Origin: Erysipelotrichaceae bacterium OPF54
GTDB lineage: Bacteria > Bacillota_I > Bacilli_A > Erysipelotrichales > Erysipelotrichaceae
Assembly (NCBI GenBank): GCA_022834735.1
Contig: BQKD01000001.1
Location: 1,837,659-1,901,658, forward strand
Direction of reading: 5' to 3'
DNA: 64,000 nt
A program made the position numbers and the translations under genes. This document shows positions 1-10,328 of the stretch, piece by piece (within the stretch, counting starts at the first letter, position 1; each line of letters begins with the position of its first letter). Under the pieces are notes generated by a model. That model made no database searches. It saw only the letters and a list, made by a program, of their open reading frames with translations, and was not told where the DNA came from.

Positions 1-87
1 ATAAAATAATCGTGTGCATGGTGATATGAAAACCATAAAGTTTCAAACATCCAAACTGCCATGCATCTTCCTGGAGGGAAAACTGTC

Positions 88-1020
88 TTATGGTTTTACG
101 ACAGCTCCGCAATTAAAGGTTACATCCAATTGTCCATGTACTCCGGTTTCAGGAACTCTAGACATCACTTCATCAATCACTTCTGAATCAACTTTTGTAG
201 AATTTTCATTATAGAATTTAACCGAAATGCTATAGTTTGATTCCTGATTTTCTGTATTTTTTTCAATCATATCGAGATGATAGGATTGTAGATAGCCTTC
301 TTTATCAATGGTAAAAGTCATTTCATATTTTGAGTACAAATAGGATTCAATTTCTGTTCCGTCTGGAAGCTGTTGTTTCGCTTCATAATGCAAATTCGTT
401 ACTAAATAATCCTGGAACTTTTTTCCATCTTTCAAGCTGAACTTTACTATTGTGTTGTCGCCATCTTGAGATTGAGTAGAATCAAAAAGATCTGTTTTTT
501 CAAAAAAATCTCCATCAAGAGCATATGGAGAAGACTCTGTTTTATACTTTTCTTTCGAACTCTTATTTCTTATGAAATAATTACTTAACATTTCGTCTCC
601 GTTTCCTGTACGAACTGCTGCTACACTTATGCTTTCTTGATCTGTTGTCTTTTGTATTTTATAATCTGTGAAATCCGCATAATCGTCTTCCATGATCTGG
701 TAGAAAGCGTCTTTTGTTTTCATGCTATTAACATACGATTCGTAACTTCCTTCTACTGGATTCCCTCCATTCGATTTTTCGAAATCCGGTCTATGATACG
801 TATTTGTAGTTTCAGAACTCCATGATGACCATTCCTGATCTTTCGTGATTGCATCCAGAAGTACATCATATGGAGTTTTTTCTTTCTCTTCAACTTTTGA
901 ATCGGATTTTTCTTCAGTTTTTGCGGTTTCTTTTGTTGATTCTGCTGCAGGTGAACTTGAGCAGCCAGTTAAGCAAATAAGCATTCCTAGTCCAATATTA
1001 AATAAAGTCTTTTTATTCAT
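88..1020 (-). CDS. Secreted lipoprotein of unknown function
   Basis: This is a predicted membrane-anchored lipoprotein of 310 residues. It starts MNKKTLFN, followed by a hydrophobic segment and the lipobox LTGC, so the mature protein would begin at that Cys and be lipidated. I chose the ATG at 1020 because AGGAAAGGAA sits just upstream; a longer in-frame extension to 1071 has no such support. After the Cys comes a Ser/Glu/Lys-rich linker, then a mixed alpha/beta region of about 260 residues with many Tyr, Asp and Ser. This looks like the LolA/DUF6612-type lipoproteins of Firmicutes, but that is a guess. It is the last gene after two giant surface proteins on the same strand, 78 nt behind the second one, so it may belong to the same cell-surface locus. 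No enzymatic motif is visible. Confidence 0.8.
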   Translation of the reverse strand: MNKKTLFNIGLGMLICLTGCSSSPAAESTKETAKTEEKSDSKVEEKEKTPYDVLLDAITKDQEWSSWSSETTNTYHRPDFEKSNGGNPVEGSYESYVNSMKTKDAFYQIMEDDYADFTDYKIQKTTDQESISVAAVRTGNGDEMLSNYFIRNKSSKEKYKTESSPYALDGDFFEKTDLFDSTQSQDGDNTIVKFSLKDGKKFQDYLVTNLHYEAKQQLPDGTEIESYLYSKYEMTFTIDKEGYLQSYHLDMIEKNTENQESNYSISVKFYNENSTKVDSEVIDEVMSRVPETGVHGQLDVTFNCGAVVKP

Positions 1021-1098
1021 GATATTTCCTTTCCTAAAATTACAATATGATAGGAGTAGAGAAGCAATCACTTCCCTATCTCCTCTAATTATCGCGGT

Positions 1099-4000
1099 TT
1101 ATCTTCTTCCTTTGCACTTCTTATTAACGATCCATCCTAAACCAACAATACTCATCACATCCATAATGAATGAATTTGACTTATTAATGGCAAATCCGGT
1201 ATTTGGAGATGTTTTTGTATCAATTGAATCCTTCACGACCGCGTCTTTTCTCACAACTAGATGAGCAACTTCTGACTCAGACGAATTTTCATCATTTGTT
1301 ATAGGTTTAACTACAAGTTCTGATTGCTCTGGAAGCTTTCCAGGAATTTCGGATTTATTATCCGATGGATTTTCTGGTACGACCGGTTTATTTGGTTGTT
1401 CTGGAATTACAGGATCTATTGGTTTCTCATCTGGTTTTGATTCCAAAGATTCAACCATCACATCAATTTCTTTTCTTACTTTTCCATCAATAGAAGTTAT
1501 TATTACTTTTGTTTTACCTGGTGCGATAGCTTTTAAGACACCTTTTTGTACTTCTACGATCGAAGGATCCATACTTCCCCAATTCACTTCCTTATTAGTT
1601 GTATCAAAAGGTAAAATATCTAATCCAATTACAACCGAATCCCCTTTTTTCATTACCACTTGATCTTGACTGGCTTTAATTTCATTAGGAAGAATAACTT
1701 CTTGAGCTATTGGATATAAAGTGGTTATTTCATCGATATTTCCATCTCCGTCATAATCAATCTTGAGTGCAGTATTTGGATCACTCAAATCATAGACAAA
1801 ATATGATTTTTCCGATATTGGATTATAATCTGAAACAAAAGTAGCTACATCATTCATTAATGTCCTGAATGAATGGGAAATTGTTACAATCCCATCATTT
1901 ACACCAATAACTTTTACATAACAATCTGGATCATCTAAATAGATCACTTTCGCATAGTCATCTTCAAAGGTGCGTTTTATCGAAGCAAATCGTCCATATT
2001 CGTTTTCAATATCCATTTCTTCACCGTCTTTAATGGTAAATAACAATCTGCCATCTTTATATACTTCTATATCAACCGGACATTGAACGACTACTTTATT
2101 TTGATATGTTTTTCTTGAAGCAACCGTAGAGGCAGTATCCGAATACATAAAGACTGCATTTTGTGCATATGTGATATTTTCATTCATCATATCCAAGCGT
2201 TCTTTATACCAAGGCTGTGTGCTTTGCAGAGCCCCAATTACCTGCTTTACAACTGCCGAATCTTCATAGCATAATTTTTTATAGGCTGATTCTCCTTTTT
2301 CGCGAAGTAACTTCAAATAGTTATATTCTTCATAAAAACATTTTGCTAATTCAGCAGAAGGGGCTTTACGATAAGCTTCTGCAGTGGACTGGATTTTAGA
2401 TGTATATAAATTCGATAAAGCAGCATATCCTTGAATATAGGCTACCTGATTTGAAAAGTCTGCATATCCAGATAACCAATTCGCAATATTAGCTCCTAAA
2501 TCTAGTGTTCCTGTTAAATCTTTTAGCAGTTCATCCAGAAGTTCATCTGTTAAAGTATCCCATAATAGATTAGTAGCCATTTCTCCTAGTTTAACTAAAT
2601 ATCCATTTAATAATTCTGTGCATTCATACTGGACTTGAAATGCCGCCATCTTTAATGAATCTGGGACGAATTGACTATCACCACAAATAATAGCTTCAAA
2701 AAAGTCAATATATCCTTCATAAACTTTAGACATTGCGGAAGTCTTTGTTACGTAATTTAGAGCTTCACTTGTGAGCTTTAAAAGCTCAATTCCATCTCCT
2801 GCAAGTGATAAACTATCATGTAATTCATCTAATAAATAATTTCCAGTTTTTTTATCTAAAAGAGTATTTCCTAAATACTTATTAAGATAATTACTCATTA
2901 AAGAGTCAAATACTTCTTGATTCGAGCTCGAGTAATATAAATCCAACACACTGTCGTAGAATTCTTTTCCTGTAATTGTTTTAAGTGCGCCAACTAACTT
3001 ACTGTATTCCGAAATTGCTGTTTTTTGATAATTTTCTTGTGAAGTTTCTTCCATGAATTTGTAAAGAAGAGATTTATATTTCTTTATTTCTGGTGTTTCA
3101 AATTTTAGATAAGTTGTTGGCTTAATATAATCCTTATATTCTCCACCAATAATCAAATTATTCGCATACAGTAATGCAATCATCGCCTGCCCTTTCGGAT
3201 CATTTCTCAAAAAATCATCATAAATTGAGTAAAGCCATAAATCATTATTGGTTAAGTAGGCTAATTGACGGCTTGCTTCATAAGCATCTTTTGACCACGA
3301 AATACCCTCTTTTGCATTTAAAAGACCACAGGTTGATAAATATTCAACATACTTTTCCCATCGCTTTTGTTCAGGAAGCGATTCATCCGCAAGAATTCGA
3401 TTCATTTCATCCATAAATTGATTAGGATTCGTATACTGTGAAACTGCTTCCATTAATAACTGATCATAGGCACTTAAAAAGCCCTTTTGATAAACATTAA
3501 ACGTAATATCTTGTAAATTTAAATTTTTTACTGTAACAGTAGCTTGACTATCTGATGAAGAATCAAAATATGGCGATATTTTGAAACTAATTATAATTCT
3601 TCCATCTTTAAATAATGTATTCATTTGAATATTTTGTGATCCAATTCCTGAAGATTCTTCCACAGACCATGTCATTTTATCTACTAAATCATTTGCCATA
3701 GATTCTGTTAGGTATGGAGATTCGGCAGTAATTGAAATTGTTTTCTCATCTGTTTCTAAGGATACTCCCTTATCAGACAAAGTAAATTTAGGAATAACTT
3801 TACAATTCACTTCAGAGATTATTTTATCCCCTAGTTTTAATCCAAAACTAGTTTCTCCACCTTTTAATGCTTTTACGGTAAAAATGGCTTTAGCGACTCC
3901 TTGATCAATGTTAATGATTTTCCAAGATTCAAGCGTAACATCCAATACATTAATATTTTTATTAAAAAAGTGAATATGATTCAGTTCAGTTTCTATATTA

Positions 4001-5823
4001 GTAGTATTGGCCACATAGATTTGTTCGATAGTATATTCTTTACCTTCATAATAATTCTTTTTAATATTTATTGAAGGCTCATGTTCAGGTCTAAACAACG
4101 ATGGAAGATTTAGCTCATTTAGAAAACAATTAATTTTGTATACGATATCAAATTCAGATAAGTCTTCTCCATCAATTCCTTCCATACATTCAGAAATATT
4201 GGTACTTTTCTTGATTTTATTTAAACAATATAAATTGGAAGAACTCTCACCTTCCAAACTACAAATTCGGCCATATAAATTATTATCATTATAATTCTTA
4301 TTATTAGTAAAATCCGGTATATTAATCATCCCAATATTATATGCGTTTGATATATTGTATCTCGGATTTCTATCACTATCAAATTCCCGTCTTCCTATAA
4401 TCCCACAGATATATCCTTTGATCCATTTAGAAGATTCACAAGAAATATATTGTAAATTTAAATTACCAATATTAACTAAATTATCACCCCCTTTATAAGC
4501 AGCACCAATAATACCACCTAAGGAAAATGAACCTGGATAAAATGGTGGATGTTCTGCTAAACGTAGGGTTATAGAACCAGTATTTAAGCAATTCTTTAAT
4601 CCAGAAAACTCTTCCCCAATGATCCCTCCAATATAGCTACCTGTTACAGTTTGAACAAGAATATTACCATTATTAATACAGTTTTCCATGATCGGCGAAT
4701 ACCCTAAGTTGCTTCCAGATATCCCACCAATAAAATTGCGTCCATCTTGAATTGAATGTTCTCCCATTACTTTTATATTTGCATTATTAGTACAAAAACG
4801 AGCAGATCCACTTCCTACTATACCTCCTAGCATTAGCCGGGACCATGCATAATCTATATTTACCTTTATTTCTCCATTGCAGACACAATTTAAAATCTTT
4901 GCACATTGAGAAGAACTACTCAAGGATTCCGTTCGACCTGCAATTCCTCCAATATAAGCATAATCATAAGTAACAGTGGGTAAATCAATATTTAAATTAA
5001 GATTTAGATTTTTTATTGTTGCGCTATAACCTGCTACTGCAAACAACCCATACTCTTTAATCTCCGGATTATATAATTTTATATTTATTCCAGTAATTTT
5101 ATGATTATCGCCATCAAAAGTACCATTAAAATCCTCGACAGAGTATTGATAGTAAATTTCCGCAGTATCTGAAATAATTTCTGTTTCTTTCCATCCTATC
5201 GGTTTCCAGTTAATTCCACTCAAATCAATATCAGCTGTTTGGATATAATGAGCACTCAAATCATTTCTAACCGCATCCAATTGTTCAGCAGTTGATACTT
5301 GATAAGGATTTTCCTCACTACCATCTCCAAATTGGTAAACGCTATTATTAAGAGGTTTAACTTCATTAATTGGTTCTTCTATATTTTTTTGATATTGTTT
5401 TGCTAAAATATCAGTTTCTTTATTTTGAATCAAAAAAATATTAGGATCACCTATTTCTTCACTAATGGTTTTGTCATCACTTTTTGAATCATCTATGACT
5501 GTAGAATTGACACTTTCAGTTTTCTGATTTTCAGAATCGAACACTTCAAATTGGTGTGAAAAATATTCTTCCAAGTCTTTTACTTCAGTAATATTCTCAG
5601 TAATATTTTCTACATTCGATTCTTTATCTTCTTCTTCATAATATGGAGTGGTTGTAACTTCGAAAGAATCCTGAATCGGTGCCGGTTCTACTACATTTTG
5701 ATCGACAGGTTTTTGATCAGCTTCTTCAGCAAGAATTGCCATACCTGGCAGTGTTACTGCGGTAGCAATCGCAACAGCAGCCAGATGTTGTGATTTAACG
5801 CTTTTATTATCTTTTGTTTTCAT
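1099..5823 (-). CDS. Giant GLUG-repeat surface protein with SPNTG sorting signal
   Basis: This is a 1574-residue exported, wall-anchored protein, probably an adhesin. It has a signal peptide (basic start, then a hydrophobic stretch ending near LAEE) and an acidic Thr/Ser/Glu linker. At about residues 165-215 is a block resembling YQVSTAEQLDAVR, followed by GLUG-type repeats (GGIAGR, GGIVGS, GGISGS, GGIIGE) to about 525. A beta-rich part and a long alpha-helical part (about 800-1200) follow, then a DYDGDGNID calcium-loop-like motif near 1360 and a Big_2 Ig-like domain near 1390-1470. A Pro-rich spacer leads to a sorting signal SPNTG plus hydrophobic segment plus KCKGRR. The ATG at 5823 is preferred over the in-frame TTG at 5829 because AAGGA lies 6 nt before that ATG. 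It is a paralogue of the gene upstream at 5909-9265. No sortase gene lies in the window. The ligand is unknown. Confidence 0.88.
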   Translation of the reverse strand: MKTKDNKSVKSQHLAAVAIATAVTLPGMAILAEEADQKPVDQNVVEPAPIQDSFEVTTTPYYEEEDKESNVENITENITEVKDLEEYFSHQFEVFDSENQKTESVNSTVIDDSKSDDKTISEEIGDPNIFLIQNKETDILAKQYQKNIEEPINEVKPLNNSVYQFGDGSEENPYQVSTAEQLDAVRNDLSAHYIQTADIDLSGINWKPIGWKETEIISDTAEIYYQYSVEDFNGTFDGDNHKITGINIKLYNPEIKEYGLFAVAGYSATIKNLNLNLNIDLPTVTYDYAYIGGIAGRTESLSSSSQCAKILNCVCNGEIKVNIDYAWSRLMLGGIVGSGSARFCTNNANIKVMGEHSIQDGRNFIGGISGSNLGYSPIMENCINNGNILVQTVTGSYIGGIIGEEFSGLKNCLNTGSITLRLAEHPPFYPGSFSLGGIIGAAYKGGDNLVNIGNLNLQYISCESSKWIKGYICGIIGRREFDSDRNPRYNISNAYNIGMINIPDFTNNKNYNDNNLYGRICSLEGESSSNLYCLNKIKKSTNISECMEGIDGEDLSEFDIVYKINCFLNELNLPSLFRPEHEPSINIKKNYYEGKEYTIEQIYVANTTNIETELNHIHFFNKNINVLDVTLESWKIINIDQGVAKAIFTVKALKGGETSFGLKLGDKIISEVNCKVIPKFTLSDKGVSLETDEKTISITAESPYLTESMANDLVDKMTWSVEESSGIGSQNIQMNTLFKDGRIIISFKISPYFDSSSDSQATVTVKNLNLQDITFNVYQKGFLSAYDQLLMEAVSQYTNPNQFMDEMNRILADESLPEQKRWEKYVEYLSTCGLLNAKEGISWSKDAYEASRQLAYLTNNDLWLYSIYDDFLRNDPKGQAMIALLYANNLIIGGEYKDYIKPTTYLKFETPEIKKYKSLLYKFMEETSQENYQKTAISEYSKLVGALKTITGKEFYDSVLDLYYSSSNQEVFDSLMSNYLNKYLGNTLLDKKTGNYLLDELHDSLSLAGDGIELLKLTSEALNYVTKTSAMSKVYEGYIDFFEAIICGDSQFVPDSLKMAAFQVQYECTELLNGYLVKLGEMATNLLWDTLTDELLDELLKDLTGTLDLGANIANWLSGYADFSNQVAYIQGYAALSNLYTSKIQSTAEAYRKAPSAELAKCFYEEYNYLKLLREKGESAYKKLCYEDSAVVKQVIGALQSTQPWYKERLDMMNENITYAQNAVFMYSDTASTVASRKTYQNKVVVQCPVDIEVYKDGRLLFTIKDGEEMDIENEYGRFASIKRTFEDDYAKVIYLDDPDCYVKVIGVNDGIVTISHSFRTLMNDVATFVSDYNPISEKSYFVYDLSDPNTALKIDYDGDGNIDEITTLYPIAQEVILPNEIKASQDQVVMKKGDSVVIGLDILPFDTTNKEVNWGSMDPSIVEVQKGVLKAIAPGKTKVIITSIDGKVRKEIDVMVESLESKPDEKPIDPVIPEQPNKPVVPENPSDNKSEIPGKLPEQSELVVKPITNDENSSESEVAHLVVRKDAVVKDSIDTKTSPNTGFAINKSNSFIMDVMSIVGLGWIVNKKCKGRR

Positions 5824-5908
5824 ACTCAATCCTTTTTTCCTTTCTTAAAATAAAGAAACGAAGTGGATCTTCTCCCCTCCGTTTCCTGTTTTTCAAACTC
5901 GCTTCTTT

Positions 5909-8900
5909 CTAAAACTTTCTTCTCTTTCCAACTACGGATCCTAATCCGATCATGCCTAACAAGCTTGCAAACAAAGAACTTGTCTTATGAATCGCGATAC
6001 CGGTATTTGGGGAATGCTTGGCATCTGATTCTTCTGTTTGTTTTGTTTCTTCTGCTTTGACTTGAACCACTTTTATTGTTTGATTATTTGTTGTTGGTTT
6101 AACAGTTGTGTCAATTGGCTTTTCTTGTGGTTTATTTGCTTCATCTGCCGGTGTTGTCGGCTGTTTTGTTGGATCAGATGGTTTTGGCTGTTCCGGTTTC
6201 TCTTCTCCCGGCTGAGTCGGTTGTTCCGGATTTGATGGAGTTTCTGGCTCTGTATTCGTTGTCTGACTTGCTACGATAAACCAAGAGAATGAAGTCGTTT
6301 CAAACTCATAGTATTTACCGTCAACAATCTTGAACGGAAGATCTGTTGCATCTGATTCTTTGTTTTCTTTATGGAACAATCGAACTTCTTTACCGACAAA
6401 TTCAGCTGGAATCGGGATTCGAATAGTGAAGTTTCCTGTTCTATTTACTTCCTCGCCTTTTTCATTTTCAAAATGAATATCATATCCAATCGTTTGATAA
6501 TCAGAAGATAAACCGAAGTTATTATCTGCTTCTACTTCATTAATTACGATTTGCAGACCGGTCAGATCTTCTTTAGATTCAGCTTTTACTTGATATCCAT
6601 CCTGAGTGAAGGTAGCTTCCGTTTTGATCGGAGTTTCAGGTTTTGGAGTATCTGGATTTTGCGTTTCCTTTTTAACTGCGATCACAAATTGAATTCCTTT
6701 TTCAGTGATTATCGTATTTGCAAAGTCTATCCAGGTATCTTCTCCCACTGTTACATTTTCTACATATGGCTGATTAGAAAGTTCCGGAACAGTGATTAGA
6801 GTAGCAATATCTTTTCCGAGATACTTTTCAGGAATTTTGAAGCTACCTGAAAAATCCCCTGCTTTGGTTTTTGTATTTCCATCTTTATCCACAAATGTAA
6901 GAATAAATCCTTCTGTTTCGTATTCTTCGGAATAACCAAAATTATTATCGGATTTCAATTCTTTATAGACTGGTGTTACTTCTTTAAATCCTTCTGTAGA
7001 AAGACAATTTAATTTATAGTTTTCACCTTCAAATTTTGCTGAAGGATCTACAGGTTCTTCGGGCTTTGATTCTTCTTTCTTTTTCTCGGCTACAACAAAA
7101 ATAAGATCTAAGTTTTCTTCATCAAAACTGATTTCGTCCAATCGATACCAGCCCATATCTTCTTCCCAGATGACTTCATTGGTCGCTGCATTGATCATCT
7201 TTCCTCTGAGAATCCGCATATTAAATTCTTCCGGGAATTTAAACCAGCCATAGAAACTATCTTCCCTATTGACTGGATTGCCGTCTTTATTGACTAAATA
7301 AAGATGATAGCCATAGGTGTCGTATTGATCGGAATATCCAAAATTATTATCTGATTTTGTTTCTTCCATTTTGATCTGAACATCACGGAACCCAGCTGAT
7401 GATTGTGCAAGAACATAATAGTTTTCGCTTTCAAATACTGTTTCCAGTTCATCTTTATTCGTTGGAAGTTCAATCGATTCTCCAGATTCTAAGATCTTGA
7501 TATCCGGGAATTGAGTTTGAACTAAAGAGCTGAGTTCTTCTCTTTTTACATTTGCGCCATTTTCTAGATCAGAGCCAATAAATTTTTCAACAATCTTTCC
7601 ATTGATTTTGAAATCATTTACACTATAACAATTTTTTATAGATACATTTCGATCCGTACTTGACGGATCATTATAAGAAAAACTAGTGGTTGCATCTGTG
7701 ATCCGATAAATCGGAAATATATCTAAATCCAAATCCGTGTAATTTCTATTCGCATCGATCCATTTAAAATTAAGTATATCGCCTAAATTGTAGCCATTTT
7801 CAATTCCGCTATATTCTCCGTTAATTTCAAGTCCTCCGATCATTCCCACCAAACCATTTACATAAATAAGATAATGAGGATCGGAAAGAGTATAATATGA
7901 CGATACAGCATCAATTTTTCCAAAATTAACAATATTGGATGTTTTTGAAGGAAAAGAAATCTGATCATTGTAATCGCCTGTTTCCGGATAAAAAGTAGTA
8001 TGTTGAATTTCTCCTAATATACTGCCAATTGCTAAAAACAAATGCGCATTTTCTAATCTAGAGTTATCTAATCGAATATCTCCATAATTAACTAGATTTT
8101 CAGAATTCCCTGCAATAAAACCTGCAAGTCCGCCTATCTGGCAATAATTTGAATTCTCTACAGTGATATTTCCATAATTGGTACAATCTTTTAAAAGCGT
8201 ATAGGCATGATCTTTATTAGGGGTTTTTCCAATTTGCCCTACTATTCCTCCGACAGTAGTATTCGTTCCTGCTTTATTATCATAGCTTACTTTAATATTT
8301 GCGTAATTTTTACAATTTTTTATTAAAGTTTTAGGTGTAGAATAACCAACAATACCTCCTGTATATCCTACGTAATACATCCGATCCGATACTTTTGTTA
8401 ACTGATTTACAATATTTCCACTTACCGTACAATTATCAATTGAACCTTGATCCCAACCCGTTAAACCAGATGTGAATACTCCACCATAAATGGGGCCAAC
8501 TGGCATTCTTGGAGTTGGCGAAGTCAGTTTCTTAATATTATGCGTATCAATTGCCACATCAACATCAAGTAATTGAATATTCTTTAAAATGCCTTCATTT
8601 TTCGCAAACAATCCATAGAACTGTTCATAAATTGGTTCTGTTTTTTCTCTGATCGTTAAATTGGAAATCGCAAAATTTGCTCCATCAAATACACCTTTAA
8701 AAGATTGAGTAGCAGAAGTTTCTGTTTCCATTCCAATCGGTGTCCAATTGATCCCTTTCAAATCAATATGTGCAGTTTGAACATAATATGCATTCAAATC
8801 GTATCGGACGGAATCTAATTCAGTTGCACTGGACACTTGATAAGGATCTTCTTCTGTGCCTTTTCCATATTGAAACAAAGAAGTTTTTGAATTGGATTCC

Positions 8901-9265
8901 ACTAAAGTCATCTCTTCGCTGTTTTCATTTTCTCCTTCATTTACCGTTGAATTTTCAAATGTATTTGACTTTTCCTCAAAAACAACTTTAGATTCAGATT
9001 CTTTAATATCTTTTATACTATCTAAATCTTCATCTTTTTTCTGATTGATGATTACTTCTTTACTTTCAGATTCATCAATAACAACTGGATTCACTTTCTG
9101 TTTTTCCTCTTGCGGGGTCAAAGTCAATTGTTCAGTAAATTCCTCAGAATTTTGCGTTCCCAAAGCTTCTGAAGGCGTTTCACCCTCTTCAGCTAAAACG
9201 TTTGCCGTTACCGGAGCCAGCAGCATGGTCGCAGCCACCGCTCCATAAAGATGTGTTTTTTTCAT
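5909..9265 (-). CDS. GLUG-repeat surface protein with three SDNNFG domains and SPNTG sorting signal
   Basis: This 1118-residue cell-wall protein starts MKKTHLYG and has a signal peptide ending near LAEEGE, then an acidic linker. Around residue 150 is a conserved entry block (DPYQVSSATELDSVR ... IDLKGINWTPIG), followed by GLUG-like repeats (GGIVGY, GGIVGQ, GGLAGF) to about 560. Three tandem domains of about 120-145 residues follow (about 615-750, 748-880 and 890-1003), each with a core resembling SDNNFGYS..Y.T.G. A Pro/Glu/Thr-rich wall spacer and SPNTGIAIHK plus a hydrophobic segment plus KRRKF close the protein. AGGAGG lies 7 nt before the ATG at 9265, which decides the start over a TTG 6 nt earlier. 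The gene is followed in the same direction by the larger paralogue. The role is presumably adhesion or host-glycan contact; the ligand is unknown. Confidence 0.88.
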   Translation of the reverse strand: MKKTHLYGAVAATMLLAPVTANVLAEEGETPSEALGTQNSEEFTEQLTLTPQEEKQKVNPVVIDESESKEVIINQKKDEDLDSIKDIKESESKVVFEEKSNTFENSTVNEGENENSEEMTLVESNSKTSLFQYGKGTEEDPYQVSSATELDSVRYDLNAYYVQTAHIDLKGINWTPIGMETETSATQSFKGVFDGANFAISNLTIREKTEPIYEQFYGLFAKNEGILKNIQLLDVDVAIDTHNIKKLTSPTPRMPVGPIYGGVFTSGLTGWDQGSIDNCTVSGNIVNQLTKVSDRMYYVGYTGGIVGYSTPKTLIKNCKNYANIKVSYDNKAGTNTTVGGIVGQIGKTPNKDHAYTLLKDCTNYGNITVENSNYCQIGGLAGFIAGNSENLVNYGDIRLDNSRLENAHLFLAIGSILGEIQHTTFYPETGDYNDQISFPSKTSNIVNFGKIDAVSSYYTLSDPHYLIYVNGLVGMIGGLEINGEYSGIENGYNLGDILNFKWIDANRNYTDLDLDIFPIYRITDATTSFSYNDPSSTDRNVSIKNCYSVNDFKINGKIVEKFIGSDLENGANVKREELSSLVQTQFPDIKILESGESIELPTNKDELETVFESENYYVLAQSSAGFRDVQIKMEETKSDNNFGYSDQYDTYGYHLYLVNKDGNPVNREDSFYGWFKFPEEFNMRILRGKMINAATNEVIWEEDMGWYRLDEISFDEENLDLIFVVAEKKKEESKPEEPVDPSAKFEGENYKLNCLSTEGFKEVTPVYKELKSDNNFGYSEEYETEGFILTFVDKDGNTKTKAGDFSGSFKIPEKYLGKDIATLITVPELSNQPYVENVTVGEDTWIDFANTIITEKGIQFVIAVKKETQNPDTPKPETPIKTEATFTQDGYQVKAESKEDLTGLQIVINEVEADNNFGLSSDYQTIGYDIHFENEKGEEVNRTGNFTIRIPIPAEFVGKEVRLFHKENKESDATDLPFKIVDGKYYEFETTSFSWFIVASQTTNTEPETPSNPEQPTQPGEEKPEQPKPSDPTKQPTTPADEANKPQEKPIDTTVKPTTNNQTIKVVQVKAEETKQTEESDAKHSPNTGIAIHKTSSLFASLLGMIGLGSVVGKRRKF

Positions 9266-9293
9266 ACTCAATCCTCCTTGTATGCTTTCTTAA

Positions 9294-10007
9294 CTACACG
9301 GTTGGGGAACAAACCGTACAATACTCATCAATATCCCTTTGCCAGGATTCAACACTGCCAGTAAACGGTCGTATGCTTATGCTCATCTCTTCTTCGCTAG
9401 TAAAAAGTGTTAATGATCTTTCCTGCAACAACACATTCACTTCACCACAGCATCCATTTGTGGATTGTTCAAGACTAGATACCGGATCTGCCAATTCCGG
9501 ATCGATCTCCTGACAGATTCGTTTAAAATCTTCTATGATCAGATCTTTTTTATCCACAGTTCCGCGTACTTGAACATTTGCGACCTTGTCATTCGAATCT
9601 TTAAATGCGTAAATCGTTACTTCATCATCTAAAGTAACATGCGGAATACGACTCATATCTACTTTCATCAGCGCTATTCCTTCTTGTTTAGGGATCATTG
9701 CATCTGCAATGTACGAGGAATAGATCATCTCATCCCCAAATACGCTTTTCACAGTCGCATATAACTCATCAAGCGTGACGTCAAAGCAATCCATACCATT
9801 TTCATTAGTAATTACTTGCCAGTCATGTACTGGTTCTGCATTTATTTCTTATTCCACTTCTACAGAACTTTTCTCACTGATCTTGTTTTCTTTTCCTGCT
9901 GACGGTTCAAGTTCCTGAGGCTGTTTTTGGGTTGGCCTGCCCCCACAGCCTGCCAGCCCAAAAACAACAGTTCCAAGGAGAAGAAGGTTCTTGTATTTTC
10001 TATTCAT
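9294..10007 (-). pseudogene. Lipoprotein gene split by an in-frame TAA
   Basis: Read on the minus strand, an ATG at 10007 (another at 10013) follows AGAGGGA. It encodes MNRKYKNLLLLGTVVFGLAG then Cys, a textbook lipoprotein signal. After about 30 more residues a TAA (9849-9851) stops it at VEVE. The same frame then continues uninterrupted to 9294 with EINAEPVHDW and, from an internal ATG at 9794, a 166-residue part containing DCFDVTLDEL and two Cys near the end (CCGEV, YCTVC). A single substitution would restore one reading frame of about 237 codons. The gene lies 28 nt upstream of the GLUG surface gene on the same strand, so it may have been co-transcribed with it. The family is not recognised. 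Whether the downstream part is still translated from the internal ATG cannot be seen; it would lack an export signal. Confidence 0.75.
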
Positions 10008-10328
10008 TATCATTCCCTCTCTTTATTAATTTCGATGTTTTTCATTGATTATTACGGTAATCTGAATTACAAACAATTTATTGCATTCTCTGGCATAAAT
10101 CTTTTGACCCAAAAGTCATAAATATAATCTGCAATACTAAATCAATAGTATCGATGCTCTTGATATAGGTACTCTTCTTTTCTCAGCGACATCCCATAAA
10201 ATATCCGGTTATCCACATTTTAAATAATGCAACATCATTTAAATTTTACCTATATTTTTAAATCTAATTATGAGTATATTAAAAATGTTAAAAATTCATT
10301 ATATTTTCTAATAGAGAGGTGGGACAAT
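10008..10328. other. AT-rich intergenic region between divergent genes
   Basis: This stretch of about 320 bp separates the split lipoprotein gene (minus) from the ribbon-helix-helix gene (plus). It is strongly AT-rich. At 10101-10115 there is a short perfect palindrome CTTTTG-acc-CAAAAG, directly followed by a TATAAT at 10123-10128. This could be an operator next to a promoter, plausibly one bound by the small DNA-binding protein encoded next door, but no convincing -35/-10 pair with normal spacing was found. I see no gene or RNA here. Confidence 0.4.
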
